From the NCBI RefSeq assembly GCF_010667685.1, contig NZ_WHZW01000016.1, positions 1 through 64,000 of the forward strand: 64,000 nucleotides of DNA, read 5' to 3'. Positions 36,135 to 46,377 of this stretch are shown piece by piece; within the stretch, counting starts at the first letter, position 1, and every line of letters begins with the position of its first letter. A model generated the notes under the pieces. The model saw nothing but the letters and a program-made list of their open reading frames with translations, was not told the origin of the DNA and searched no databases. The translations under genes and the position numbers were made by a program. Origin of the DNA: Bifidobacterium aerophilum (lineage in GTDB: Bacteria; Actinomycetota; Actinomycetes; Actinomycetales; Bifidobacteriaceae).

Positions 36135-37868
36135 TTAATACGCGCCCTTGTGCCCGAGCACGGCACCGACCGTGCGGAAGACGTAGATGATGTCCCCGCC
36201 GATCGACCAGTTCTGCACGTAGGAGACGTCGAGCTGCTCGCTCTCTTCGGCGTTGAGATCCGACCGTCCGGACACCTGCCACGGGCCGGTGATGCCGGGT
36301 TTGACGAACATGCGGGTCGCGTAGATCTGATCGTACCTCGCGTATTCCTCCGGCAGCGGCGGCCGCGGGCCGACCACGGACATGTCGCCGCGCAGCACGT
36401 TGAAGAACTGCGGCAGCTCGTCCACCGAGAACCGACGGGTGAACTTGCCGACCTTGGTGATGCGCGGATCGTCCTTCATCTTGAAGATGAAGCGGTCCGT
36501 CTGGCCGGTCTCCTGCGCGAGTTTCGCCTTCAGCGCGTCGGCGTTGATGACCATCGAACGGAATTTGAGCATTTCGAACGGCTTGCCGCGCAGGCCGATG
36601 CGCTTCTGCTTGTAGAAGATCGGACCGTTGTCGTCAAGCTTGATGGCGATGGCCACGCCGATCATCAGCGGGGACGTGAGCACGATCAGCAGGGACGATA
36701 CGACAATGTCGAACAGTCGCTTGAGGATCCGCGTCGTCACGCCGTACTGCGCAAGGCTGATCGTCAGGATGTTGATGCCGCGCAGGGTGCGCATGGACAG
36801 CTGATGACCGGCGATGTCGGCGGCGGAGGTGAGCAGCGCGATCTCCAGGCCGATCGACTCGATGCCGATCGAGAACGCCGCGAAATTGTCGGAATCACGA
36901 TGGAGCACGTCGGTCACCATCACGGTCTGCGCCTTCATGCGCACCGCGGTTTCCGCCAGACGGTCGTCGTAATCGATGACCGGCAGATCGGAGACATCCC
37001 ACACGGACGCCAGTTCGTCCAGTTCGGCATCGGTCAGCCGCGCGGATTCCACGGCACCGATCGTCGGATTCTCGGCGATCGGGCAGATGGCGACCGGCTT
37101 GTAGTTGAGCTGCTGACGGTCCTCGAGGAAACGCAGCGTATGCGCGATGCCCTGCGGCGAGCCGACGACGATCGTGGCGTACGTGTACGCGCCCTTGCTG
37201 CGGTCATGGATGATCACGGCGCGCGACAGCATGCGTTCGGCGATCGTCAGCACGCAGGAGAACAGGATCATCATCGTGACGGTGAACAGCGGCACGTCGA
37301 CGCGGAAGACGTAGTTCACCGCGCACAGCACGATCCAGCTGATGGCCGCCGCCTTGATGATCAGAGGTACGAGCTGATAGCCGTCGCCCATGATGTGACG
37401 ATGGTATATGCCGACGCGCCACAGGCAGAACGCCCACGCGCATGCGCCGACGACCAGATACAGCGTCGTGTCGAACGCCGGCAGGTCGATGAACGTGGCC
37501 AGATCCCCATGCTTGAACCACAGCAGCGCCGTGGCGGAGCCGACGATGAACATCGCCGTGTCACACAGCAACAACGCCAGATTGAGGAAGAACCGCCAGT
37601 ATTGAACGCGGCTGTACTGGTTGGAGCGCAGATCGGTCAACAGACGGGACGGCTCTGGGGATTTACGGGAAGCTCGCTCTCCGCCGGTTTCGAATGAGAC
37701 GCTATCCGATGTACCGCTCACCGTGCGGCCCATTCCCTTCTCACTGGCCGCGGTGTTGCCGGGCTCAGTCTGTACCGATGCCATCCAGCTCTTCTCCCGT
37801 TTCGATCCCTTGGATGAATACCGGCTCACGATCGCGGCCATCGGAACGAAACGACCCTCTTTCCGCAT
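36135..37868 (-). CDS. Priming sugar-phosphate transferase (WcaJ/CpsE-like)
   Basis: The 577-residue protein has four to five N-terminal membrane helices, a CoA-binding-like middle domain, and the bacterial sugar transferase C-terminus: FDIVVSSLLIVLTSPL, FRSMVINAD, DELPQFFNVLRG and VVGPRPPLPEE. It moves hexose-1-phosphate from UDP-sugar to undecaprenyl phosphate and starts the repeat unit. A second ATG at 37782-37784 has a better site (GGAGAAG) and would give 549 residues. It is the first gene of the leftward locus. Confidence 0.95.
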   Translation of the reverse strand: MRKEGRFVPMAAIVSRYSSKGSKREKSWMASVQTEPGNTAASEKGMGRTVSGTSDSVSFETGGERASRKSPEPSRLLTDLRSNQYSRVQYWRFFLNLALLLCDTAMFIVGSATALLWFKHGDLATFIDLPAFDTTLYLVVGACAWAFCLWRVGIYHRHIMGDGYQLVPLIIKAAAISWIVLCAVNYVFRVDVPLFTVTMMILFSCVLTIAERMLSRAVIIHDRSKGAYTYATIVVGSPQGIAHTLRFLEDRQQLNYKPVAICPIAENPTIGAVESARLTDAELDELASVWDVSDLPVIDYDDRLAETAVRMKAQTVMVTDVLHRDSDNFAAFSIGIESIGLEIALLTSAADIAGHQLSMRTLRGINILTISLAQYGVTTRILKRLFDIVVSSLLIVLTSPLMIGVAIAIKLDDNGPIFYKQKRIGLRGKPFEMLKFRSMVINADALKAKLAQETGQTDRFIFKMKDDPRITKVGKFTRRFSVDELPQFFNVLRGDMSVVGPRPPLPEEYARYDQIYATRMFVKPGITGPWQVSGRSDLNAEESEQLDVSYVQNWSIGGDIIYVFRTVGAVLGHKGAY

Positions 37869-38201
37869 ACGTCCGACACGGCACGATCATGACCCCTTTA
37901 CACCATAGTTCCAAGGGGGTATATTCGCCAAATTTCGGGGCAGTGACAGTTCGCAGTTCGATCAGGCCGCAGCTCCCGCGCGAACCGGCAATGCGGGACG
38001 ACGAATATTGTTGATTCGGATTCGACGCATGGTCCACGCTCGCGTCCACGGCGAGCGCCGCCCATCAAACGGACATTGCCCATATATAGGTATAGGATGT
38101 TGGGGTTTTGATCGGCGGTTTCGGGAAGAATGTGATGCATGGGATCGATGAGGCGCAATAACGGGATTGACGGACAGACCGAGGGTACGGGAGTGGGGAA
38201 C
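37869..38201. other. Promoter region between the polysaccharide locus and the MFS gene
   Basis: The two genes diverge, so both promoters should lie here. A -10-like TATAGG box occurs near 38091. I see no gene and no clear operator. Confidence 0.4.
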
Positions 38202-39860
38202 ATGAGGCTCAGCACGCGCGGCAAGGCCGGCTCACGAGCCGACCGCGCCCGCGCGCTCACCCGCGACGAAACCTACGTCAACGGGCATCTGACGCGCGTG
38301 GCGTTCACGTCGATCGCGATCCTCACGTTCATCACGTTCGTCGGCAATTTCACGCAGCTGCAGCTGAGCGCCGCACTGCCGACGATCGTCTCGGAATTCG
38401 GCATCTCCGTGACCACGGGCCAGTGGCTCACGTCGATCTTCCAGCTCGTCATGGGCGTGATGGTTCCGCTCACCGCCTATCTGACCCGCCGCTTCTCCAC
38501 CCGCCAGATCGTGATCGTCTCGATGGTCGTGTTCACGATCGGTTCATTGCTGGCGTGGGTCGGCACGTCCTTCCTCGTCGTGTTGCTCGGCCGACTGCTC
38601 GAAGCGATCGGCACCGGCGTGATGTGGCCGGTCCTCCAGATCACCGTGTTCTCCATTTACCCGCTCTCCCGCCGAGGCATGGCCATGGGCACGGTCGGCA
38701 TGGCCATGAGCGTTGCCCCGGCCATCGGCCCCACCATCGGCGGGTGGCAGACGGATGCGAACGGCTGGCGCTCGATCTTCCTGACCCTGACCGTGATCGG
38801 CGTGGTCTCGCTGCTGCTGGCCATCTTCGGCCTGCATAACTTCGGCGAGCATGATCCGGACGCGCATGCGGACTTCTTTTCGGTGGGCTTGTCGGTGATC
38901 GGCTTCGGCGGTCTCATGTTCGGGTTCACGAACATCGAGGCGTACCCGTTCACGCATCCGATGGTGTGGGGCGCGGTGCTGATCGGCCTGGCGGGCATCG
39001 TGTGGTTCGTGATGCGGCAGGTGCGCGGGGCACGGGCGTCTAACGCGGCGAAGGCCGACGCCAACGGAACCAGTACCAACGCGAACACCGACACCGACAA
39101 GGCAGTGCCGACCACCGACCGTGAGTCCACCGATACGACCGACCGCAAACTTCCCAATCCCCCGCTGCTCGACCTCGGCGTCCTGAAGAACCGCAGCTTC
39201 ACGGTCGGCACGATCTGCGCGGCGCTGAGCTTCTTCGCGTTCAGCTCGATCATGGTCATCATGCCGTTGTATATCCAGAACGACCGCGGCTATTCGGCCA
39301 CGATCAGCGGCTTGGTGATGATGCCCGGCGCGTTCGGTATGTGCATCTCGCAGTTCTTCGGCGGCAAGCTGCTCGACCGGCTCGGGGCTCGCCCCGTCGC
39401 GATCACCGGCACCGGCATCCTCCTGTTCGGTACCGTCATGATGAGCCTGATCGACCGCGATACGTGGATTTGGTGGGTGTCCATCTGGCAGTTCGTCCGG
39501 CAGATCGGTATGGGCTTCATCATCATGCCGATCACCACATGGTCGCTCAACTGCCTCGACCACAGCGAGGTGTCCGCCGGTTCGGCCGTCACCAACACGG
39601 TGCGTCAGATCGCCGGCGCGATCGGCGCCCCGGTGCTGGTCATCCTCATGGAAACGCTGATGCAGGTGCATGGCGACAACGCGATCGATGCGAGCATCTT
39701 CGGCACGCAGTGGACGCTGCGCGTGAGCGCGTTCCTCGTGTTCGTCCAGATGCTCATCGTGATCTTCGGCGTCAAGGGCGCCGGCGCCGGTTCCTCGCAC
39801 GAGGCGGCGCAGAAGGCCGTGGCGCACTTTCGCGAGGCGCGCGCCGCCCGCACGAGGTAA
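38202..39860 (+). CDS. MFS multidrug exporter, DHA2 type
   Basis: The 552-residue product has about 14 membrane helices and motif C near TVGMAMSVAPAIGPTIGG, as in EmrB/QacA proton-driven exporters. A Thr/Asp-rich cytoplasmic loop (about 290-330) splits the halves. The ATG at 38202 has GGAG about nine bases before it; the frame also has an ATG at 38139 with a poor site. It stands alone. The substrate is unknown. Confidence 0.9.
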   Translation: MRLSTRGKAGSRADRARALTRDETYVNGHLTRVAFTSIAILTFITFVGNFTQLQLSAALPTIVSEFGISVTTGQWLTSIFQLVMGVMVPLTAYLTRRFSTRQIVIVSMVVFTIGSLLAWVGTSFLVVLLGRLLEAIGTGVMWPVLQITVFSIYPLSRRGMAMGTVGMAMSVAPAIGPTIGGWQTDANGWRSIFLTLTVIGVVSLLLAIFGLHNFGEHDPDAHADFFSVGLSVIGFGGLMFGFTNIEAYPFTHPMVWGAVLIGLAGIVWFVMRQVRGARASNAAKADANGTSTNANTDTDKAVPTTDRESTDTTDRKLPNPPLLDLGVLKNRSFTVGTICAALSFFAFSSIMVIMPLYIQNDRGYSATISGLVMMPGAFGMCISQFFGGKLLDRLGARPVAITGTGILLFGTVMMSLIDRDTWIWWVSIWQFVRQIGMGFIIMPITTWSLNCLDHSEVSAGSAVTNTVRQIAGAIGAPVLVILMETLMQVHGDNAIDASIFGTQWTLRVSAFLVFVQMLIVIFGVKGAGAGSSHEAAQKAVAHFREARAARTR

Positions 39861-39874
39861 GGGCAAACCTTTTC

Positions 39875-40057
39875 GCAAACTTTGAGGCAGTTTTACCGCT
39901 CCGCGCAGGTCGTTCTGCAAACTTTGAGGCAGCTCCATCCCCCATTACGCCCGAATCAAACCGAAATTGATGTCAAAACAGGCGGGGTTCGTGGTTCAAC
40001 TGCCTCAACGTTTGGAGAAAGACCCATACGCGCGTGAGATTCTGCCTCAAAGTTCGC
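39875..40057. repeat. Symmetric set of four CAAACTTTGAGGCAG-type repeats
   Basis: GCAAACTTTGAGGCAG occurs directly at 39875-39890 and 39917-39932. Inverted forms occur at about 40000-40015 (CTGCCTCAACGTTTG) and 40042-40057 (CTGCCTCAAAGTTCGC). The gap is 42 bases on each side, so the set is mirror-symmetric. It fills the space between the convergent MFS and mntH genes and could fold as a large hairpin. Confidence 0.6.
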
Positions 40058-40093
40058 CAAAAGCCCCAGCGCGACCTTGAACGCCCCAGCTCG

Positions 40094-41446
40094 TCACGCC
40101 TTGCCGAGCACCGTCAGCACGATCAGCAGCACGTTCAGCGCCACGATCAGCGCCGCCACGCAGATGAAGATCACATGCTTGACGGTTCCGTCCACATACT
40201 CTCCCATCAGCTTCCTGTCATGCGTGTATCGCATGAGCGGGATGATCGCGAACGGGATGCCGATCGACAGGATCACCTGGCCGACAACCAGCGCCTGTGT
40301 CGGATTCGGCGCGAACCACAGCACGATCAGCGCCGGCACGAGCGTGACCACACGGCACGCCCACATCGGGGCCTTGATGCGCAGCAGCCCGTGCATGATC
40401 TCCGAACCCGCATACGTGCCGACCGACGTGGAGCTCAGCGAGGACGCGAGCAGGCCGATCGAGAAGATCGTACCGACCACCGGGCCAAGCACGCTGACGA
40501 TCGCATGCTGCGCGCCCTCGATCGAATCGGTGCCCTTCATGCCGTACAACGAGTTCGCGGCGATGATGAGCAGCGACACGTTCACCGAACCGGCCAGCAA
40601 CAACGCCCACGCCACGTCGATCTTCGAGCCGTGCAACAGCTGACGCACGGTCGGCTTCTTCTCCCCCGGCGCATAATGGTCGTTGACCAGCGTCGAATGC
40701 AGGTAGATCGCGTGCGGCATGACGGTCGCGCCCAGCATCGACGTGGCCATGAGCACCGAATCGGTGGTTGTGAAGTGCGGGATCAGCCCGCCGAACACGG
40801 CCGCGGGATCCGGCGGCGCGATGAACAGGCCGAAGATGAAGCCGAACGTGATGACCAGCAGCAGCGCGATCACGATCTTCTCGAACAGGCGATGCGTTTT
40901 GCCGCCTTGGAACCACAGCAGCACCGTGGAGATGGCGCCGATCACGAGGCCGCCCATGAACAGCGAGATGCCGAACAGCAGGTTCAGTGCGATCGCGCCG
41001 CCGATCACCTCGGCCAGGTCGGTGGCGATGGCGATGACCTCGGCCTGCATGAAGAACATGAACCGGCCCGCGTCGCTCATGCGTTCGCCGAGCAGTTCCG
41101 GCAGTGATTTGCCCGTGACGATGCCGAGTTTCGCGGACTGGTACTGGATGAGCACCGACATCGCGTTCGCCAGCACCAGCACCCATACGAGCAGGTATCC
41201 GTAACGCGCGCCCGAGGTGATGTTGGCGGCCACGTTGCCCGGATCGACGTAGGCGACGGCGGCGACGAACGCCGGTCCGAGAATGGACGCGAGCGCGTGT
41301 CCCTTGCGTCCGTTGGCTCGCTGATGACCGCGGATGCGTTCCCCCTCCGCGGCGTGTGCGCGTTCGATCTCCAGTTCGGCGGCCGACCGCTCGACGGGAT
41401 TCATGGGCATTGTTTCGACTGTGCTGTGTGCGTTGTTCTCTTCCAT
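40094..41446 (-). CDS. mntH: Nramp divalent metal transporter (MntH-like)
   Basis: The 450-residue protein has eleven predicted membrane helices, the DPGN motif in helix 1 (YVDPGNVAANI) and the MPH motif in helix 6 (GATVMPHAIYLHS), both metal-binding sites of Nramp proteins. It imports Mn2+ (or Fe2+) with protons. The ATG at 41444-41446 is chosen over a GTG three codons earlier; neither has a strong binding site. No riboswitch or Mn box was recognised. Confidence 0.9.
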   Translation of the reverse strand: MEENNAHSTVETMPMNPVERSAAELEIERAHAAEGERIRGHQRANGRKGHALASILGPAFVAAVAYVDPGNVAANITSGARYGYLLVWVLVLANAMSVLIQYQSAKLGIVTGKSLPELLGERMSDAGRFMFFMQAEVIAIATDLAEVIGGAIALNLLFGISLFMGGLVIGAISTVLLWFQGGKTHRLFEKIVIALLLVITFGFIFGLFIAPPDPAAVFGGLIPHFTTTDSVLMATSMLGATVMPHAIYLHSTLVNDHYAPGEKKPTVRQLLHGSKIDVAWALLLAGSVNVSLLIIAANSLYGMKGTDSIEGAQHAIVSVLGPVVGTIFSIGLLASSLSSTSVGTYAGSEIMHGLLRIKAPMWACRVVTLVPALIVLWFAPNPTQALVVGQVILSIGIPFAIIPLMRYTHDRKLMGEYVDGTVKHVIFICVAALIVALNVLLIVLTVLGKA

Positions 41447-41561
41447 ACCGCGCACCGTTATAGACCGGGCATGTTACATGCGTCCACACATGCGTCCGTG
41501 TGCGGTCGGTGTTCGCCGGAAGCGCGATATCGACGGCGCACATACGACAACGCGTATCCGG

Positions 41562-42392
41562 CTACGGCAGCGGTTCGCCCGGGCATGCGGCGAGCACCGA
41601 CTGCATGGCCCGTTGCTCGCGCGAGGTGACCGTGAGTCCGTACGCGGCTTTCACCGCTATCTGCCGGGCGACGTACCGGCATCGGTAGTCGCCGTTCGTG
41701 GGCAGCCAGTATGCGGCGGAGGCCGATCCTTTCTCCTGATTGGCCGGCCCGTCCACCGCCAGCAGGTTGGCGAGGTCGTTGCCGAACCGGTATCGCGTCG
41801 CGGTATCCCAGTCTCGGGCGCCTGACTGCCATGCGTTTTCCAGGGCGACGACGTGGTCGATCTGCACGGCGGAGCTGGTGCGTGCGCCGCGCACGAACCG
41901 GATGGTCCGACCGGTGTACGGGTCGTCGAGTGTGCCGGATCGGACCGCGCAACCGCCGGCCGTCACGTATCGCACGTCGGTCAGGTCGCGGGCGAGCACG
42001 TCTTCGCGCACGTCGCAGCCGTTTCCGTCGTCATCGGTGGCGCGGTAGCCGAACAGGCTGCGGTCGTAGCCGGACCGGTCGGGATCGTCGTCGATCACGA
42101 GCCGGCTGAGCGCGTCGGCGGCCGGACCGCCCGCCGCGTAGTCGCCGGTGATCCGGCCGACGGTCGGGCTGACGTTCGGCAGTCCGACGCCCAGTCCTAT
42201 GCCGCACGCAACGGCGAGCGCCAGCAGGATCAGCGCACGTCCGGCTGGACCGGACGGGTCGAATCGGCGGCGCGGGAAATGGGAACGGTCACGGCCAGCG
42301 GCATAACGCGACGGCCGCACACCCGGATGGGCATGCGGCCGTGCGGCACGTCGGTCAGTTCGCGTGCGGTGGGTTCGGTGTCCGTCGGTCAT
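41562..42392 (-). CDS. Secreted or membrane-anchored HNH nuclease (DUF1524 type)
   Basis: The 276-residue product has a basic head, one hydrophobic segment at about 53-73, and an outer domain with IDHVVALENAW, NLLAVDGPANQEKG and a YRCRYV end. This is the HNH-like DUF1524 family common in actinobacteria, whose secreted members are probable nucleases. The start is uncertain because its head is Arg/His-rich and has no good binding site. It ends before the mntH promoter and starts 22 bases after the aldo/keto reductase stop. Confidence 0.8.
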   Translation of the reverse strand: MTDGHRTHRTRTDRRAARPHAHPGVRPSRYAAGRDRSHFPRRRFDPSGPAGRALILLALAVACGIGLGVGLPNVSPTVGRITGDYAAGGPAADALSRLVIDDDPDRSGYDRSLFGYRATDDDGNGCDVREDVLARDLTDVRYVTAGGCAVRSGTLDDPYTGRTIRFVRGARTSSAVQIDHVVALENAWQSGARDWDTATRYRFGNDLANLLAVDGPANQEKGSASAAYWLPTNGDYRCRYVARQIAVKAAYGLTVTSREQRAMQSVLAACPGEPLP

Positions 42393-42413
42393 GGGCGGCG
42401 CCGTGAGCCGTCA

Positions 42414-43298
42414 TCACGCGTAGGTGAAGGTGAGCGGGTCGTGGCCGGCGCGCTTCGGGCCGTCGAGCGCGTCGATGGCGGCGTGTTCCTCGGGGAACAG
42501 CGTGAAGCCGAACACGTCGAGGTTCTGCTTCTGGCGTTCGGCGTGCACCGACTTGGGGATGATGATCGTGCCGTTTTCGATGTGCCAGCGCAGGATCACC
42601 TGGGCAGGGCTCACGTTGTGCGCGTCGGCGATCTTGGCGATAACGCCGTTGCCGGCGTTGAGGTCGGCGCCGCGGGCCATCGGCGAGTATGCTTCGACGG
42701 CGATGCCGTGTTCCTTGCAGAAGGCGACCACGTCGCGCTGCTGCCAGGTCGGGTGCAGTTCGATCTGGTTGACCGCCGGCCATTCGCCGGTTTCGTCGTG
42801 CAGTCGCTGGAGGTGTTCGGGCAGGAAGTTGCACACGCCGAGCGTCTTCACGCGGCCGTCCGCGCGCAGCTTGGCGAGCGCTTTCCACGTGTCGCCGCTG
42901 CGCCAGTTGAACGGGGTCGGCCAGTGGATCATGTACATGTCGACGTAGTCGACCTGCAGCAGTTTGAGCGAGTCGTCGAATGCGCGCAACGCGGAGTCGT
43001 AGCCCTGTTGGGAGTCGCGCAGCTTGGTCGTCAGCCAGAGCTTGCCGCGCTGCTCGCCCGTGTTGTATCCGGTCGCGGCGAGCGCGCGGCCCAGACCGCC
43101 TTCGTTGTTGTATCCGGCCGCGCCGTCGATGTGGCGGTATCCGGCGGACAGTGCGGATTCGACGACCGGCTCGACGGCATCGTCGTCGATGCGCAGGATG
43201 CCGAGTCCGATCTGCGGGATCGCATTGCCGTCGTTCAGCGCGATGTCCGGCACGGTCGCCGCGGCGGCAGCGGCGGCGAGATCACTGGTTTCCAGCAT
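42414..43298 (-). CDS. Aldo/keto reductase
   Basis: The 294-residue enzyme starts at MLETSDLAAA after a perfect AGGAGG site. The tetrad of the family is visible: Asp and Tyr in HIDGAAGYNNE, Lys in LTTKLRD and His in MIHWP. It uses NADPH to reduce aldehydes or ketones; by similarity it may act as a 2,5-diketogluconate-type reductase. It diverges from the acetyltransferase gene. The substrate is not readable. Confidence 0.92.
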   Translation of the reverse strand: MLETSDLAAAAAAATVPDIALNDGNAIPQIGLGILRIDDDAVEPVVESALSAGYRHIDGAAGYNNEGGLGRALAATGYNTGEQRGKLWLTTKLRDSQQGYDSALRAFDDSLKLLQVDYVDMYMIHWPTPFNWRSGDTWKALAKLRADGRVKTLGVCNFLPEHLQRLHDETGEWPAVNQIELHPTWQQRDVVAFCKEHGIAVEAYSPMARGADLNAGNGVIAKIADAHNVSPAQVILRWHIENGTIIIPKSVHAERQKQNLDVFGFTLFPEEHAAIDALDGPKRAGHDPLTFTYA

Positions 43299-43433
43299 GG
43301 CAAACCTCCTGACGAATTGATTCCTGTGCTCAACAATACACGGATGCGGCATCGTCGTGGGCCATGATCGCCACGCCGCGAAACCCGGTCGCGGACATGC
43401 TTCCGCGTGACACGGTCTTGTGGACGGACCGAC

Positions 43434-43461
43434 TTGATATGTACGTTCGTACACCTATACT
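43434..43461 (+). promoter_or_regulatory. Promoter with a palindrome in the spacer
   Basis: TTGATA (43434-43439) and TATACT (43456-43461) are 16 bases apart. The 14-base palindrome TGTACG-TT-CGTACA (43440-43453) fills the spacer, a classic repressor site. It drives the acetyltransferase gene. Confidence 0.65.
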
Positions 43462-43540
43462 GGAGCGCCGTATGCCGGTTTTGGCGCCGCTCAGGCACCG
43501 AGCCCGGCAACCGTTTCCGACTTCCAGCAAAGGAGCCTCC

Positions 43541-44212
43541 ATGACCGCCGAATCCGTCTCCGCCATTCCCCCCGTCGAACCGCGTACCCCGCGCGCATCC
43601 GAACGCGAGGAGATGCTCGCCGGCAAACTGTACAATCCCGCCGACCCCGAACTGTGCGCGCTGCGCGAGAAGGCCGGCGACCTGTGCACCAAGTTCAACG
43701 GACTGCCACGCGGCGACTATGCCACGCGCGCCGCGGTGCTCGACGAGCTGATTCCCGGCCACGGCGAGAATTTCGACGTGATGGGCCCGATCTTCTTCGA
43801 CTACGGCTGCCATACCACGGTAGGCGACCGCGTGTTCATGAACTTCAATTTCAGCTGTCTTGACTGCGCGCCGGTGACGATCGGCGACGACGTGCTGTTC
43901 GGACCGAACGTGTCGCTGCTGCCGCCGATGCATCCGATGCGCTGGCAGGATCGCAACGTGCGTCGCGCCGCCGACGGCTCGTTCTACGACTACGAGTACG
44001 GACTGCCGATCACGATCGGTTCGAACTGTTGGTTCGGCGGCGGCGTGACCGTGGTCGGCGGCGTGACGATCGGCGACGGCTGTGTGATCGGCGCGGGCGC
44101 GGTGGTCACGCATGACATTCCGGCCAATTCGGTGGCGGTGGGTGTGCCGGCGCGCGTAATCCGCACGATCACCGACGCCGACGCCGCCGTCTATCAGGAA
44201 TACGCGCGGTAG
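43541..44212 (+). CDS. Maltose/galactoside O-acetyltransferase family
   Basis: The 223-residue enzyme starts at MTAESVSAI after AAGGAG. It has a Mac N-terminal domain (ASEREEMLAGKLYNPADPEL) and left-handed beta-helix hexapeptide repeats (TIGDDV, VIGAGAVVTHDIP), with the catalytic His in PPMHPM. It moves acetyl from acetyl-CoA to a sugar hydroxyl. The promoter contains a palindrome that suggests control by a repressor, not present in the window. It ends ten bases before the end of prmC. Confidence 0.92.
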   Translation: MTAESVSAIPPVEPRTPRASEREEMLAGKLYNPADPELCALREKAGDLCTKFNGLPRGDYATRAAVLDELIPGHGENFDVMGPIFFDYGCHTTVGDRVFMNFNFSCLDCAPVTIGDDVLFGPNVSLLPPMHPMRWQDRNVRRAADGSFYDYEYGLPITIGSNCWFGGGVTVVGGVTIGDGCVIGAGAVVTHDIPANSVAVGVPARVIRTITDADAAVYQEYAR

Positions 44213-44222
44213 ACGCCTTCGC

Positions 44223-45122
44223 CTATCCCCGCAGCGCGAACAGGAATCGCGGCCGGCCGGTCCAGTCGTTCTCGGTATGAGCCTGCGCGAATCCGTTGGC
44301 CCGTGCGAAGGCGACGAGCCGGTCGCCCTGCGAGATGTCGTGTTCCATGACGAGCGCACCGCCCTGCCGCAGCAGCGCCGCCGCGCGCAGGATGATGCGT
44401 TCGGGGATCGCGACGCCGTCCGCGGACCCGCCGTACAGGGCCATGTCGGGATCATGGTCGCGCGTTTCCGGCTGTTCGGGAATCTGCGACAGCGGCACGT
44501 ACGGCGGGTTCGTGATGACGATGTCGATCGTGCCGTCCAGCTGCGGCAGGGTGAGCGGGCTGGTCGCGTCGCCCCGTTCGAGGTGATAGTTGTATCCGGC
44601 CGACGGATCCTGCTTGGCGACCGTCTCACGGTTGCGTTCGGTCCATGCGTAGGCGTCCGGCGACAGTTCGACCGCCCACACTTCGGCACCGCGCACTTCG
44701 GTCACGACGGACAGTCCGATCGCGCCCGATCCCGCGCACAGGTCGACGACACGCGGCGCGTACAGCCGTTCACGCGTGATCCAGTCGAGGCCGGCCTGCA
44801 CCACGGTTTCGGTTTCCGGACGCGGGACGAACACGCCCGGCCCGACCTTGAGATCGAGGTACCGGAACGACGCGTGTCCGGTGATGTGCTGCAACGGCTC
44901 GCGCTTGGCCCGCCGCTCGATCATCGAGCGGAATCGCTGTTCCGTCGTCTCATCGAACGCCCATTCGTCGCCCATGAGCATGGCCTTGTCGACGTCGCGC
45001 AGCTCGCGCCCCGCCGCCTCCGCCAGCAACAGCTTCGCATCATGCTCGGGGGTATCCACCCCCGACTCGCGCAGCGTCCCCGCCGCGTCCCGAATCACTT
45101 CAGCAACAGTCACGGATGTCAC
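44223..45122 (-). CDS. prmC: Release-factor glutamine methyltransferase
   Basis: The 299-residue enzyme methylates the Gln of the GGQ motif in RF1/RF2 using S-adenosylmethionine. NPPYVP is the Gln-binding motif, and [11 protein letters not shown] is the SAM loop. The GTG start at 45120-45122 overlaps the prfA stop, so the two are coupled; a GTG nine bases later is also possible. The frame stays open upstream, but that part is a shadow of prfA. Confidence 0.93.
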   Translation of the reverse strand: MTSVTVAEVIRDAAGTLRESGVDTPEHDAKLLLAEAAGRELRDVDKAMLMGDEWAFDETTEQRFRSMIERRAKREPLQHITGHASFRYLDLKVGPGVFVPRPETETVVQAGLDWITRERLYAPRVVDLCAGSGAIGLSVVTEVRGAEVWAVELSPDAYAWTERNRETVAKQDPSAGYNYHLERGDATSPLTLPQLDGTIDIVITNPPYVPLSQIPEQPETRDHDPDMALYGGSADGVAIPERIILRAAALLRQGGALVMEHDISQGDRLVAFARANGFAQAHTENDWTGRPRFLFALRG

Positions 45123-46207
45123 TTCTGGTTCGCGAGGCGCTCGGCCTCGTCCGCCTGGATGTCCGAGTCGATCACGGCCTGCAGATCGCCGTTGAGCACC
45201 GCGTCGAGGTTGTACGCCTTGTAGTTCGTGCGGTGGTCGACGATGCGGTTCTCCGGGAAGTTGTACGTGCGGATGCGCTCGGACCGGTCGAGCGAGCGCA
45301 CCTGCGAGTGGCGCATGTCGGCGGCCTCGGCGGCCTCCTGCTCGTGCTTCATGGCGAGCAGTCGGGACTTGAGGACGCGCAGCGCGGCGGCGCGGTTCTG
45401 GATCTGCGACTTCTCGTCCTGCATGTTCACGGTGATGCCGGTCGGGATGTGGGTCATGCGCACCGCGGAATACGTGGTGTTGACCGACTGGCCGCCGGGG
45501 CCGGAGCTCATGAAGATGTCGATCTTGAGGTCCTTCGGATCGATTTCGATCTCGTCGTCGTCCTCGTCGGCTTCCGGGAAGACGATCACGCCGGCCGCGG
45601 AGGTCTGGATGCGGCCCTGCGATTCGGTGACGGGGATGCGCTGGACGCGATGCACGCCGCCCTCGTACTTGAGGCTCGCCCACACGCCGTCTTCCGGCGC
45701 GGGCGTGCCCTTGGCGCGGATGGCGATCTGCACGTCCTTGACGCCGCCGAGCTCGGTGGTGTTCTCGGACTGCACGGTGACGGTCCAGCCGCGCTTTTCC
45801 GCGTATCGCGTGTACATGCGCAGCAGGTCGCCGGCGAACAGCGCCGCCTCCTCGCCGCCGGTACCGGCCTTGATCTCCATGATCGTGTCGCGCGCGTCGT
45901 CCGGGTCGCGCGGGATGAGCGCGGTGCGCAGCTTCTCCTCGGCGGCCGGCAGTTCGGCTTCGAGCCGCTTGGCCTCCTCGGCGAAGTCCTCGTCCTCGCC
46001 GGCCATTTCGCGCGCGGCTTCGAGGTCGTCGCGGATCTGCAGGTAGGTCTTGTATGCGGACACGATGCCGCCGAGTTCGGCGTGGCGACGGCCCAGCTTG
46101 CGGATCTTCTCCGGGTCGGACACCACTTCGGGATCCGCCATCTTCGCTTCGAGGTCGTGGTATTCCTCAAGCGCGGTCTGCGCGGCGGGGAACTGTTCGT
46201 CTGCCAT
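45119..46207 (-). CDS. prfA: Peptide chain release factor 1
   Basis: The 362-residue protein has the GGQ loop ([18 protein letters not shown]) that frees the finished peptide at UAA and UAG stops. Its length is normal for RF1. It is followed by prmC with overlap and preceded by rpmE, a common order in actinobacteria. Confidence 0.97.
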   Translation of the reverse strand: MADEQFPAAQTALEEYHDLEAKMADPEVVSDPEKIRKLGRRHAELGGIVSAYKTYLQIRDDLEAAREMAGEDEDFAEEAKRLEAELPAAEEKLRTALIPRDPDDARDTIMEIKAGTGGEEAALFAGDLLRMYTRYAEKRGWTVTVQSENTTELGGVKDVQIAIRAKGTPAPEDGVWASLKYEGGVHRVQRIPVTESQGRIQTSAAGVIVFPEADEDDDEIEIDPKDLKIDIFMSSGPGGQSVNTTYSAVRMTHIPTGITVNMQDEKSQIQNRAAALRVLKSRLLAMKHEQEAAEAADMRHSQVRSLDRSERIRTYNFPENRIVDHRTNYKAYNLDAVLNGDLQAVIDSDIQADEAERLANQK

Positions 46208-46313
46208 TTTGTCGTCCTTACGATCGCACGGTGACCATTACACGGTGGTCGTTACGTTGCCGGTTCGGATGTGTTTCGCGCGATGCCGCATGAAACGCAT
46301 CAAGGTATACAAA

Positions 46314-46370
46314 AACGCCAGTCCGCGATCGGGTCGCCGAAGCGACGCCTTGACCGCACGGACTGGCGTT
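46314..46370 (-). terminator. Rho-independent terminator of rpmE
   Basis: AACGCCAGTCCG (46314-46325) and its complement (46359-46370) form a 12-base-pair stem. On the minus strand it is followed by a T run (GTTTTTG). It lies directly after the rpmE stop, so prfA likely has its own promoter. Confidence 0.85.
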
Positions 46371-46377
46371 GATGAAG

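Noticed and set aside
45123..45683. Upstream extension of the prmC reading frame
   Set aside because: It is the prfA gene read in another frame; it has the Arg-rich pattern of a shadow and no family match.
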